This document shows positions 9,336 to 16,993 of a DNA stretch of 51,695 bases, in pieces; position 1 is the first letter of the stretch, and the number at the start of each line of letters is the position of its first letter. Source of the stretch: an uncultured Eubacterium sp. (GTDB taxonomy: Bacteria > Bacillota > Clostridia > Lachnospirales > Lachnospiraceae); assembly GCA_947384955.1 (NCBI GenBank), contig CANDJC010000014.1, forward strand, positions 1 to 51,695. The letters are read 5' to 3'. Made by a program: the position numbers and the translations under genes. The notes beneath the pieces were generated by a model. It did no database searches. It was not told where the DNA came from and saw nothing but the letters and a program-made list of their open reading frames with translations.

Positions 9336-9367
9336 CCGGCATCAGGCGTCCGTTCGTCTGATGCCGG
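9336..9367 (+). other. Intergenic hairpin without T-tract
   Basis: A perfect 10-bp stem, CCGGCATCAG / CTGATGCCGG, with a 12-base loop lies between the flavoprotein gene and the next gene. No run of Ts follows, so it is more likely an mRNA-stabilising or processing structure than a terminator. Confidence 0.5.
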
Positions 9368-9406
9368 ATTCTGTGCATAAAGATTCTTAAATTTGGAGGA
9401 GTTCGT

Positions 9407-11536
9407 ATGGTTAGTATTACAATCGACGGCACCAGGCTTCAGGTGCCGGAAGGGAAAAATGTCCTGGAATGTGCGCTGGATGCAGGAATTTATATCCCGC
9501 ATCTGTGCCATCATAAGGATTTAACGCCTCTTGGTTCCTGCCGGATGTGTATCGTGCAGGTGAACGGGGAAGAAAAACCGGTTCCGTCCTGTACGCTGAA
9601 AGCGCAGGAAGGTCTTGTGATTCAGACGCAGACAGAGGAAATTACAAGGCTTCGCATGCTGGCGCTGGAGCTTCTGCTGGCCGGGCATCCGGAAGACTGC
9701 TCGACGTGTCCGAAATACGGCAATTGTGAGCTGCAGATGCTGATTCAGTACATCGGGCCGAAAACGGGACGGCTGAAAATGCGTTCGAAAGGGTTTGCCT
9801 CAGATGAAAGAAATCCGCTGATTCTGCACGACATGAACCGCTGCGTGCTTTGCGGACGCTGCGTGCGTGCCTGTAACGAGCTGCGCGGCGTGCATGTACT
9901 GCAGTATCAGAAAAAGGATATGGAAGTATATACAGGCGCACTGCATGAGCGGCTGTTAAAGGACGCAGACTGCCGTTTCTGCCAGGCATGTGTGGAAGTC
10001 TGTCCGACAGGAACCATCCGCGACAAGCTGGCAGATTCCGAAGTGCGCAAGGAAGACTATGTTGTTCCGTGCAGAACCGGGTGTCCGGCGCATATTGATA
10101 TCCCGCGCTACATCCGTTTTATCAGTCAGGGCAATTTTGCGGCTGCAAACGCTACGGTACGCGAGAAGGTGCCGTTCCCGCACAGTCTCGGATATATCTG
10201 TGTACACAGCTGCGAGCTGGAATGCAAGCACAGCCACTTAAATGAGCCGGTTTCCATTCGCAACCTGAAACGGTTTGCGGCAGAGCATGACGACGGGGAA
10301 TGGAAGAAACGGGCATTCCATAAGCCGGCTACCGGAAAGAAGCTGGCGGTCATAGGCAGCGGGCCGAGCGGCCTTACAGCGGCTTATTACGGCGCAAAGC
10401 TGGGCCATTCCGTGACGCTGTTTGAAGAAAGCGGCAAATTAGGCGGACAGCTCCGCTACGGCATTCCTTCTTACCGCCTGCCAAGGGAAGTGCTGGATAA
10501 AGAGATTGCGGATATTCTGCAGGCAGGGGATATTACGGTTAAGCTGAATACAAAGATAGAAAATGCGCCGCAGCTTCTAAAAGAAGGATTTGACGCGGTT
10601 TACGCAGCGGCAGGAACGCATCAGGGCGCAAGGCTTCCGCTGCCGGGCAGCGACTTAGAAGGCGTGCAGGTCAATACCGATTTTCTGCGGGCATTTGAAG
10701 AAGGAACAGCATCTGTAGGCGAAAGAGTCGTGATTTTAGGCGGCGGAAACGTAGCGATTGACTGTGCGGGTGCAGCGTTCCGCCTTGGTGCAAAGAGCGT
10801 GGATATGGCATGTCTGGAAGCATACGATGCAATGACAGCCACAGACGAGGAACGTACCTGGGCAGAAGAGGAAGGCGTTGTACTGCACAATTCAAAGACA
10901 TTCCCGCAGATACTCGGCGAGAACGGGCACTGCACCGGCGTAGAAATCCAGAGCGTCGGAAACTTCCGCAAAGAAAACGGACGCATGGTATTTGACAAGA
11001 TGGAAGGAACGAATGAAATTCTTGCAGCGGATACGGTTATCTTCGCAACAGGACAGCGGCCGGCAATTCCGATGGATGCGGAAGTATTCGGACTGGAGTT
11101 AACGCACGGCAATTATATTGCCGCAAAGGGCGAAAACGGCGAGACATCCGTAGAAGGCGTCTGGGCAGGCGGCGACTGCGTAACCGGAACCTCTTCTGTT
11201 ATCAAGGGCATCGAAGGGGCCAGAAAAGCAGTTTCCGCGATAGATAAATATCTGGGCGGAGACGGAAATATCGAGGAATCGCTTGCACCGGAACAGGAAA
11301 AAGACCCTTATATCGGAAGCATCCCGGGGTTTGCAGATATTCCGCGCACGCAGCCGCAGGTCGTACCGGTACCGCAGAGAGTGGAAAACTGGAAGGAATG
11401 CGGCCCGATGGACAAAGGCTTTGATGAAAAACTGGCCAGATGCGAGGCAGGACGCTGTCTGCAGTGTGACTTAAGGCTGTGTATTTCAAGCCCGAGAACC
11501 TGGGGCGATTTTGCAAAGGAGGCGGAGAGCAAATGA
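9407..11536 (+). CDS. Chimeric NuoG-like ferredoxin / GltD-like NAD(P)H oxidoreductase
   Basis: A 709-residue electron-transfer protein with two parts. Residues 1-~210 resemble the NuoG/HydA N-terminus: a [2Fe-2S] ferredoxin (CHHKDLTPLGSCRMC...C), a His-Cys3 [4Fe-4S] motif (HPEDCSTCPKYGNC) and two further [4Fe-4S] motifs (CVLCGRCVRAC and CRFCQACVEVC). Residues ~220-709 are glutamate synthase small-subunit (GltD)-like: N-terminal cluster cysteines (CRTGCPAHIDIPRY, CVHSCELEC), an FAD fold (VIGSGPSGLTAAYYGAKLG) and an NAD(P) fold (VVILGGGNVAIDCAGAAFRLG). A short cysteine tail, CEAGRCLQCDLRLC, ends it. It probably takes electrons from NAD(P)H and passes them along its Fe-S chain. It overlaps the next gene by ATGA, so the two are made together. 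Confidence 0.85.
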   Translation: MVSITIDGTRLQVPEGKNVLECALDAGIYIPHLCHHKDLTPLGSCRMCIVQVNGEEKPVPSCTLKAQEGLVIQTQTEEITRLRMLALELLLAGHPEDCSTCPKYGNCELQMLIQYIGPKTGRLKMRSKGFASDERNPLILHDMNRCVLCGRCVRACNELRGVHVLQYQKKDMEVYTGALHERLLKDADCRFCQACVEVCPTGTIRDKLADSEVRKEDYVVPCRTGCPAHIDIPRYIRFISQGNFAAANATVREKVPFPHSLGYICVHSCELECKHSHLNEPVSIRNLKRFAAEHDDGEWKKRAFHKPATGKKLAVIGSGPSGLTAAYYGAKLGHSVTLFEESGKLGGQLRYGIPSYRLPREVLDKEIADILQAGDITVKLNTKIENAPQLLKEGFDAVYAAAGTHQGARLPLPGSDLEGVQVNTDFLRAFEEGTASVGERVVILGGGNVAIDCAGAAFRLGAKSVDMACLEAYDAMTATDEERTWAEEEGVVLHNSKTFPQILGENGHCTGVEIQSVGNFRKENGRMVFDKMEGTNEILAADTVIFATGQRPAIPMDAEVFGLELTHGNYIAAKGENGETSVEGVWAGGDCVTGTSSVIKGIEGARKAVSAIDKYLGGDGNIEESLAPEQEKDPYIGSIPGFADIPRTQPQVVPVPQRVENWKECGPMDKGFDEKLARCEAGRCLQCDLRLCISSPRTWGDFAKEAESK

Positions 11537-12717
11537 CAATCTTTGAGACTGCAAAAGCAATGGGGTATGCGGCAGCCGCGGACAAAATCAATGCAGCTTC
11601 CCTGACAGAATACGGCCTGTATCCAGAGCCTTTTATGGAAAAAGTATACCGGGCCAATGCGAAGAAAACAGACGTGCGCGTTTATGCGGGCTTAAATAAT
11701 GCAGATACAGACGGTGTGCTGCTAGGTCTTTTAAAACAGCATCTGGAAAAAGTCATCGCCGGAATTGAAATTGCCGGAATGCTTACAGGCGCGAAAGTAA
11801 AATATCTGTATCTGCCGCAAGAAGAACAAGAACTCGCTGACCAGATTCGCAGCGAGGTGCAGGCGCATGATATCATTTTAGTCAGTGATATTATCAATGT
11901 CAGAGAAGCAGAAGAGGACCTTTTGCTGCATATCGCAGCGGCCGCAGACCTTGCGGATATCATCGCAGATACCTATGAACCGGGCGTTTACATTGCCGGA
12001 GAAGACGGAAGCCTGAAAAAGGTCCCGGCGGATACGAAAGTGCCGCAGCTGGTGTCTTTGGACGGGGCAAAGGCGGTATACCTTGGCTATCAGTATTATA
12101 CGCCGAAGGAAGCAGAAGAGCTGTCTGCTAGGGATGCCGTAAACGGGGTCATCCGTGTGCTGACGGAAAAAGACTGCATTGTGGCAGAAACCGCAAAGCA
12201 GCTGTTAAAAGACAGAAAGGCCAGCTGCGGAAAATGCGTATTCTGCAGAGAAGGCCTGATTCAGTTAGAATATATGCAGAAAGAAACCGCTGCGGCAAAA
12301 GGAAAGGCCGGATATGCAGACCTGACAAAAGAAATCGGGGAAGCAATGTGCGATTCCACACTCTGCAGCGTGGGGCAGGTATCCGCGAAAGCGGCGTTAA
12401 CCGCTATGGGCAGATTTGCGGATGAATACGAAGCGCATATTAAGAAAAATAAATGTCCGGCCGGGGTATGCGGCGCGTTTGTACATATTTATATCGACCC
12501 GAAGACCTGCAGCGGGTGCGGGGAATGTGTAGATGTATGCCCGGCAGAATGTATCGAGGGCAAAGCGAAATATATTCATATGATTGATGAATTTGAGTGT
12601 ACCAAGTGCGGCAAGTGTATCGAGGCATGTGAGGAAGGGGCTGTGATTCAGACTTCCGGAAAGCTGCCGAAGCTGCCGGGCAGGCTGACAAAAGTTGGGA
12701 AATTTAAGAAGCACTGA
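11533..12717 (+). CDS. NuoF-like Fe-S protein lacking FMN/NADH motifs, with two C-terminal ferredoxin motifs
   Basis: A 394-residue protein. The C-terminal half has the NuoF cluster motif SCGKCVFCREG, a downstream single cysteine (MCDSTLC) and two [4Fe-4S] motifs (CSGCGECVDVCPAEC and CTKCGKCIEACEEGA), as in HydB/HndC. Upstream, residues ~50-115 align by eye with the NuoF Rossmann region (VIAGIEIAGMLTGAKVKYLYL matches the family's HSVIEGMAIAGYAIGA-YIYV stretch), but GRGGAGFPTG and the acidic NADEGEPG loop are absent. FMN and NADH binding are therefore probably lost, leaving an Fe-S relay. I chose the ATG at 11533, which overlaps the previous stop and has AAAGGAGG upstream. It presumably docks the chimeric GltD-like protein to the flavoprotein. 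Confidence 0.8.
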   Translation: MTIFETAKAMGYAAAADKINAASLTEYGLYPEPFMEKVYRANAKKTDVRVYAGLNNADTDGVLLGLLKQHLEKVIAGIEIAGMLTGAKVKYLYLPQEEQELADQIRSEVQAHDIILVSDIINVREAEEDLLLHIAAAADLADIIADTYEPGVYIAGEDGSLKKVPADTKVPQLVSLDGAKAVYLGYQYYTPKEAEELSARDAVNGVIRVLTEKDCIVAETAKQLLKDRKASCGKCVFCREGLIQLEYMQKETAAAKGKAGYADLTKEIGEAMCDSTLCSVGQVSAKAALTAMGRFADEYEAHIKKNKCPAGVCGAFVHIYIDPKTCSGCGECVDVCPAECIEGKAKYIHMIDEFECTKCGKCIEACEEGAVIQTSGKLPKLPGRLTKVGKFKKH

Positions 12718-12805
12718 GAATGTGAGTGCGGGAGGCCGGGAGAGGAGACGAATCTAATCTTCTGTCCTCCTTTAAAAAAGCAAAAAATGTTAGGTATTCT
12801 GGAAT

Positions 12806-12979
12806 TCAGAAAAATATTTCTCGCAAAAATCTCTGGCTGTCATGATTTGGATATTTAATGATTTCGGCTGTAGCGCATGCAGTTATTTTTCGATTTGCGG
12901 CAGCGATTAAAATTTTTCTTGGAAATCCGCCCAAAAATACACCAGAAATCAGGACGTTTGTATCTATTACAATTTTCAT
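12806..12979 (-). pseudogene. Truncated PIN-domain toxin
   Basis: A 57-codon minus-strand gene whose ATG overlaps the stop of the AbrB-type gene (ATGA). The start, MKIVIDTNVLISGVF, is the classic PIN-domain N-terminus with the first catalytic aspartate in IDTN, followed by GGFPRKILIAAANRKITACA. PIN toxins usually run to about 130-145 residues and need three or four acidic residues; this one ends right after ATAEIIKYPN, so it lacks the later active-site positions. It is probably a decayed RNase toxin left next to its still intact antitoxin. Confidence 0.75.
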
Positions 12980-13242
12980 GCCCGTCTCTTCCTTCTGACA
13001 GACCTGACTATCTCGTCAACATCACTTTCAACGTAACCAGCAGATGCTGCCCATTTTTGGGCTTCATCCAATGAGGCTTCGAATTCTTCTGCGGAAGGAA
13101 GTTTTAATGTCTTGAGCATAATAACATCCCCCGAAGTGTACAATGCAAGTTTATCGCCGGCATCAATAGACAAAAGCTTGCGGATGCTGACTGGCAGGGA
13201 AATCTGACCTTTGGAAGAAACCGTTAATATTTGCATACTCAT
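12976..13242 (-). CDS. AbrB/MazE-family antitoxin
   Basis: An 88-residue DNA-binding protein. The N-terminal SpoVT-AbrB swapped-hairpin domain is clear (TVSSKGQISLPVSIRKLLSI, then GDKLALYTSGDVIMLK). The C-terminal half (SAEEFEASLDEAQKWAASAG...DEIVRSVR) is the helical tail that would wrap a PIN toxin. The start MSMQIL has AAAGGAG eight bases upstream; an earlier in-frame ATG would place the promoter inside the gene. Its stop overlaps the start of the truncated PIN gene, the usual antitoxin-toxin order. A 19-bp palindrome between promoter and RBS is a likely autoregulatory operator. Confidence 0.85.
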   Translation of the reverse strand: MSMQILTVSSKGQISLPVSIRKLLSIDAGDKLALYTSGDVIMLKTLKLPSAEEFEASLDEAQKWAASAGYVESDVDEIVRSVRRKRRA

Positions 13243-13258
13243 TGCTTGTGCTCCTTTC

Positions 13259-13277
13259 ATGTAAGAATTTCTTACAT
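13259..13277. promoter_or_regulatory. Palindromic operator for the AbrB/PIN operon
   Basis: ATGTAAGAA, one base, TTCTTACAT: perfect 9-bp arms placed just downstream of the minus-strand -10 box and upstream of the RBS, where a bound antitoxin would block transcription. The half-site ATGTAAGAAT occurs again at the start region of the divergent esterase promoter (about 13427-13436). Confidence 0.6.
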
Positions 13278-13279
13278 TG

Positions 13280-13308
13280 ATTATGTCATAATAGGAATAC
13301 ATTTGCAA
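13280..13308 (-). promoter_or_regulatory. Sigma-A promoter of the AbrB/PIN operon
   Basis: Reading the minus strand: -35 TTGCAA, 17-base spacer, -10 CATAAT. The palindromic operator begins two bases after the -10. Confidence 0.65.
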
Positions 13309-13400
13309 GAAAAAATTGAGTTTTGCAGTACAAAAATCAGCGTTTTCCATTTCAGAAACGATGATAGACGAATCCTGTCCGCAGGGAAATACAAAAGGCA

Positions 13401-13429
13401 TTGCATAGATGATTTATCAGTGGTATGAT
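13401..13429 (+). promoter_or_regulatory. Sigma-A promoter of the esterase gene
   Basis: -35 TTGCAT, 17-base spacer, -10 TATGAT, about 60 bases before the esterase start. The predicted start region carries ATGTAAGAAT, one half of the neighbouring AbrB operator. Confidence 0.65.
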
Positions 13430-13491
13430 GTAAGAATCAATACTGCAGACCAGGCGTAATCCAGCTTCAGCCATCAGAAAGGAAGAAAAAA

Positions 13492-14325
13492 ATGGCATTG
13501 ATACAGATGAATTTATTATCCCAGTCACTCATGCGGACAGTTCCGGTAAATGTAATCCTGCCCGCGGATAAAATGCTGTTTCCGGGAATGAAACAAAGAG
13601 AGGACAAACCTTATCAGACCTTATATCTGCTGCATGGGGTTTTCGGAAATTATACGGACTGGATAACCGGAACCAGAATCCAGCGCTATGCACAGGAGCA
13701 TGACCTGGCGGTGGTAATGCCGTCCGGGGATAATGCCTTTTATTTAGACCATCCGCGGCGCGGGGATAACTATGGCGAGTTTATCGGAAAAGAACTGGTC
13801 AGTCTGACGAGAAAAATATTTCCGTTGTCCAAAAGGCGGGAAGATACCTTTATCGGAGGGCTGTCCATGGGCGGCTACGGGGCGCTGCGCAACGGCTTAA
13901 AGTATCAGGAAACGTTTGGATATATCCTTGTGCTGTCTTCGGCGCTGGTGTTAGAAGAAGCAGTGCAAAGAACAGAAGACGACAGCTTTTTATTAAATTC
14001 CAAAGCTTATGCACAGGAATGCTTTGGAAACCTGGAACAGGCGCTGGAAAGTGACGTAAATCCGAAATACATCGTAAAACAGCTCAAAAAACAGGGCGCG
14101 CCGCTTCCTAAAATCTATATGGCTTGCGGCAGCGAGGACGGGTTAAAAGGCGTGAACCGGGAATTTGCGTCTTTTCTGAAAGAAAACGGGGCAGAAGTTT
14201 TTTACGAAGAAGGACCGGGAGGGCATGACTGGGATTTCTGGGATGCTTATATTAAAAAAGGAATCGAATGGCTGCCTGCGGAAGAAAACGGCAGCGGAAT
14301 GAACAGCGGCAATGTCGGGCTGTAA
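13492..14325 (+). CDS. Putative esterase (esterase D / tributyrin esterase family)
   Basis: A 277-residue alpha/beta hydrolase of the PF00756 type. The oxyanion strand is LYLLHGVFGNYTDW near residue 50, the nucleophile elbow is GGLSMGGYGA with Ser125, and the catalytic His lies in GPGGHDWDFWD near residue 245; an Asp in ACGSEDGLKG is the likely third residue. No signal peptide, so it acts in the cytoplasm. Relatives hydrolyse short-chain acyl esters such as tributyrin or acetylated sugars and aromatics. AGAAAGGAAG precedes the ATG. It is followed 80 bases on by an RpiR-type regulator, which may sense a sugar released by it. Confidence 0.85.
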   Translation: MALIQMNLLSQSLMRTVPVNVILPADKMLFPGMKQREDKPYQTLYLLHGVFGNYTDWITGTRIQRYAQEHDLAVVMPSGDNAFYLDHPRRGDNYGEFIGKELVSLTRKIFPLSKRREDTFIGGLSMGGYGALRNGLKYQETFGYILVLSSALVLEEAVQRTEDDSFLLNSKAYAQECFGNLEQALESDVNPKYIVKQLKKQGAPLPKIYMACGSEDGLKGVNREFASFLKENGAEVFYEEGPGGHDWDFWDAYIKKGIEWLPAEENGSGMNSGNVGL

Positions 14326-14405
14326 GAAATCGAAGCTTTGTCTGCAGTGTGCGATGGCCAGAGCTTTGCCGGGAAATGGATTGCATTTGCAGGAAGGATG
14401 ACGGC

Positions 14406-15185
14406 ATGAATGTTTTGCAAAATCTGATAGAATTATATGACCATCTGGCTGCAGACAGCACGTACCGCTCGGTTGTCAGAAAGATTCTTATGAATTTAAA
14501 AGAGGCAGCAGATGCGAATGTCTATGAACTGGCGGCGCTTACCGAATCCTCCCGCACAACCGTCTGGCGCATGCTTCAGCTGATGGGGTATGAGCGGTTT
14601 GGCGATTTTCATTATGCCTTAAAGCAGGCGGTCGGGCATTATACTTATTATAACCGGATTCTTCCAGTCTCGCGCATGCATACGGAAGAAGATATTATCC
14701 AGGAAGCAGAGCGCCGTCTGGAATGTGCGGTACGGGATGTAAAACAGGATTTGAATCTGGAGCAGATACAAAAAACAGCCAGGCGCATTATGGAATCAGA
14801 CGGGCTTTATTTCTTTTTTCCATACCGGACGCCGGCGATGGGGTCTTTTCAGCAGAATCTGGCAATGGCGGGTGTGGAGACAAACGTTGTATGCCTGCTG
14901 CCGGATATGCTGGCGTGCTCGGAAACGATGGGGGAGCGCTGCGTGGTATTCTGCATGACGATTGAGCATGCGGAGACACAGGATATGACAGAGATTTTTG
15001 AGCGGCTGCAGAAGCATGGGGCGTATACGGTGCTTTTTTCAGGCAGTGAGAGCCGTTATGACGAATACGTAAAACAGCAGCTGTGCGCAGAACCCAAGGG
15101 AGGCTCCGCGTTAGAGAGCGTGGTCCGGTTTGAAATGTATATCCTGGCTTTAAGCGAGGTGTTTCGTAAAATGTATCTGGAGTGA
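14406..15185 (+). CDS. RpiR/MurR-family transcriptional regulator
   Basis: A 259-residue regulator. Residues 1-~77 are the HTH_6 domain (NLIELYDHLAADSTYRSVVR, then AADANVYELAALTESSRTTV with WRMLQLMGYERFGDF). Residues ~110-240 are a weak SIS-like sugar-phosphate-binding domain (SDGLYFFFPYRTPAMGSFQQ, VVFCMTIEHAETQDM). Such regulators usually control sugar or amino-sugar genes. An upstream in-frame ATG at 14268 would overlap the esterase by nearly 60 bases; the ATG at 14406 has AGGAAGG seven bases before it. Its stop lies three bases from the stop of the convergent TetR gene, with no terminator between them. Confidence 0.8.
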   Translation: MNVLQNLIELYDHLAADSTYRSVVRKILMNLKEAADANVYELAALTESSRTTVWRMLQLMGYERFGDFHYALKQAVGHYTYYNRILPVSRMHTEEDIIQEAERRLECAVRDVKQDLNLEQIQKTARRIMESDGLYFFFPYRTPAMGSFQQNLAMAGVETNVVCLLPDMLACSETMGERCVVFCMTIEHAETQDMTEIFERLQKHGAYTVLFSGSESRYDEYVKQQLCAEPKGGSALESVVRFEMYILALSEVFRKMYLE

Positions 15186-15188
15186 AAG

Positions 15189-15731
15189 TCATGCAGTGCT
15201 GTCAGCTGCGTTTTCCAGGCATCCGGCTAATTCAGCAGCCGTTTCCTTCATCCCGCGCCTGAACCAGACCTCAATCCAGCCATATAAAAAGAAGGCGGCA
15301 TAAGCAGAAGAATAGGCAGGGATGAGCTCCTGGTCTGGATTAAAGCCGCACATATCTAATAGGATGTCTTTTAACAGATAAATATATCCTCTTTGATTGA
15401 GCAGACTGTAAAAATCACGGTTTGTTTCGAGATGGGAAAATACCTGATAAATCAGTCTGCTTAAAGGCAGTCCCGGGTTTTGCTCCCATGCGTCTGTCCA
15501 GCTGTGAAACAGATGCTCAATATGCGCTTTCAAAATATTCTCCTTTGTTTCAAAATTACGGTAAAAAGATGCGCGGCCTACACCGGCTGCGTCGCATAAT
15601 TCACTGATGGAAATTTCATGCATCGGCTTTTCTTCCAGCAGAGTGAGCAGAGAATCCGTCAGATGTTCGACGACATAAGCGTTGCGGTTTTGATTGCTGA
15701 ATGGTGATACATTTTTCGGCTTTTGTTCCAT
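15189..15731 (-). CDS. TetR/AcrR-family transcriptional regulator
   Basis: A 180-residue repressor. The HTH is at residues 20-66 (LTDSLLTLLEEKPMHEISIS, then ELCDAAGVGRASFYRNFETK), typical of TetR. The C-terminal ligand domain is TetR_C_7-like, with RGYIYLLKDILLD and AFFLYGWIEVWFRRGM. Its start and promoter region are duplicated 1.26 kb to the right, in front of the small membrane protein and hydrolase genes. That suggests the regulator originally faced, and still controls, that hydrolase pair. Confidence 0.88.
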   Translation of the reverse strand: MEQKPKNVSPFSNQNRNAYVVEHLTDSLLTLLEEKPMHEISISELCDAAGVGRASFYRNFETKENILKAHIEHLFHSWTDAWEQNPGLPLSRLIYQVFSHLETNRDFYSLLNQRGYIYLLKDILLDMCGFNPDQELIPAYSSAYAAFFLYGWIEVWFRRGMKETAAELAGCLENAADSTA

Positions 15732-15838
15732 GTTCTTTTACCTCATTGAAAACGAAAAAGATTGCTGCTACATTTGTACTGCTGATACGTTTGTGTTATA
15801 TTAGCACAGGCTGCTCGTGCTGTCAAGAGAGGAATGAA
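15672..15838. repeat. Direct repeat copy A: TetR 5' end and control region
   Basis: About 165 bp from inside the TetR 5' coding end through its promoter to GAGGAATGAA. It is repeated in the same orientation at 16934-17099 with scattered differences. The Rpn nuclease gene lies between the copies. Copy A keeps a full TetR gene; copy B keeps only its first 20 codons. Confidence 0.85.
15774..15826. promoter_or_regulatory. Divergent overlapping promoters with TetR operator
   Basis: Minus strand: -35 TTGACA (15821-15826), 17-base spacer, -10 TAATAT (15798-15803) for tetR. Plus strand: -35 TTGTAC (15774-15779), 17-base spacer, -10 TATATT (15797-15802). The -10 boxes overlap. The sequence TTGTACTGCTGATAC, conserved in the second copy at 17035-17050, contains the imperfect dyad TGTA-N7-TAC(A/G) and is the likely TetR operator. 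Confidence 0.65.
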
Positions 15839-15945
15839 GGCGCGTTTCGGCAGAAGCATACCAAACACAGGCTTTCAGAGCTGATGCGCTGGCTCGCGGC
15901 TTGTAAAATCAGGAGGTTTATGGTAGTATTGAAATACGAAAACGA

Positions 15946-16752
15946 GTGGGAAAGCAGGTGGGAAGACTGACGGTAACGGATAAGCAGCATCAGGAAGATT
16001 TGCAGCGTTTGCGTTTGTTAAGGCCAATCGATGATGACTTTATGCGTTGTCTTTTTAAAGATAACATTCCATTGGCTGAGTTTGTGTTACGCATTATCAC
16101 TGATAAACCTGATTTAATGATTACTGAATGTGAAACACAGAAAGATATGAAAAGACTGGCCGGGGCACGTTCTATCTGCCTGGACGCATATGGAATGGAT
16201 TCGGCTGGAAAAAAATATGATATAGAAGTCCAAAGACAGGGCAAGGGAGCAGACCCGCACAGGGCAAGATACCATTCAAGCGTAATGGATATAGAGAATC
16301 TTCATTCCGGTCAGGAATTTAAAGAGCTGCCGGACACATATACAATTTTTATCATAGAAAAAGATTTTTACGGTCAGGGCGAGGCAGTTTATCCGATTGA
16401 GAGAATCAACCTTGCAACGGGTAAATCTTTTGAAGATGGAGAGCATATTCTTTATGTGAATGGTGAATATCGTGGTGATTCTGTTATGGGAAAACTCATG
16501 CACGATTTTAATTGTACCAAAGCAGATGATATGAATTTTGAATTGATGGCAGACCGGACACGGTATCTAAAAGAGAACCCGAAAGGAGTGAGCGAGATGT
16601 GTAAAATTATGGAAGATATGAGAAGTGAATCTTTAAAAGAGGTTGCTCTTCGTATGCTGTCAGCTGGAAAATATGCTCTGGAAGAAATTGCAAATATTTC
16701 TGGACTTTCTCTTGACGAAGTAAAGAAATTGAAAGCCGAAAGAACAGTGTAA
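15946..16752 (+). CDS. Rpn-family nuclease / PD-(D/E)XK putative transposase
   Basis: A protein of up to 268 residues of the recombination-promoting nuclease (PDDEXK_2) family. The N-terminal core has RPIDDDFMRCLFKDNIPLAE, and the nuclease motif is YDIEVQRQ (E-x-Q of the PD-(D/E)XK fold) with an upstream Asp in SICLDAYGMD. RARYHSSVMDIENLHSG matches the conserved arginine/tyrosine segment. The C-terminus (LSAGKYALEEIANISGLSLD) is the helix-turn-helix-like tail seen in clostridial members. The start is uncertain: GTG at 15946 or GTG at 15958 fit the frame, while the AGGAGG at 15911 serves a short out-of-frame ATG at 15920. The gene lies between two copies of a TetR control region, consistent with insertion or rearrangement. 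Confidence 0.8.
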   Translation: MGKQVGRLTVTDKQHQEDLQRLRLLRPIDDDFMRCLFKDNIPLAEFVLRIITDKPDLMITECETQKDMKRLAGARSICLDAYGMDSAGKKYDIEVQRQGKGADPHRARYHSSVMDIENLHSGQEFKELPDTYTIFIIEKDFYGQGEAVYPIERINLATGKSFEDGEHILYVNGEYRGDSVMGKLMHDFNCTKADDMNFELMADRTRYLKENPKGVSEMCKIMEDMRSESLKEVALRMLSAGKYALEEIANISGLSLDEVKKLKAERTV

Positions 16753-16763
16753 ACAGAACTGCG

Positions 16764-16828
16764 GGCCAGGAATCATAAGTAAAGCTGATAAGCCGGGAAT
16801 CTGAAAAACAGGTTCCTGGCCTTATTTT
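16764..16828 (+). terminator. Terminator after the Rpn gene, long loop
   Basis: GGCCAGGAA (16764-16772) pairs perfectly with TTCCTGGCC (16813-16821) across a 40-base loop and is followed by TTATTTTTT. Confidence 0.55.
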
Positions 16829-16873
16829 TTGTACTGAAATGTAAATTTACTGTGAATTTGATTAAAAAGTCTT

Positions 16874-16993
16874 TTACAAAATATCACTGGAAAAACAGAA
16901 AAATGCTTGCTTTGTACAATGCGGATAAACGGTGACATAAGCGCTGCGGTTTTGATTGCTGAAGGGTGATACATTTTTCGGCTTTTGTTCCAT
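16874..16993 (-). pseudogene. TetR 5' remnant (39 codons)
   Basis: A minus-strand ORF beginning MEQKPKNVSPFSNQNRSAYV, 19 of 20 residues identical to the start of the complete TetR protein, then diverging (TVYPHCTKQ...) to a stop. It is the truncated second copy of that gene, still preceded by its promoter-operator region and divergent from the small membrane protein gene. Confidence 0.85.

Noticed and set aside
11479-11532. Longer start for the NuoF-like protein, or a frameshift hiding the missing FMN domain
   Set aside because: The ATG at 11533 overlaps the previous stop as ATGA with a strong RBS, and the preceding frame is fully occupied by the GltD-like protein, so there is no room for an N-terminal FMN segment.
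12718-12800. Terminator after the redox operon
   Set aside because: The GGAGAGGAGAC / GTCCTCCTT pairing needs a bulge and is followed by only three Ts, then an A-run; too weak to call.
15701-15970. 89-codon plus-strand ORF over the TetR start and promoter
   Set aside because: It covers the TetR 5' end and its control region; the similar frame at 16966 exists only because that region is duplicated.
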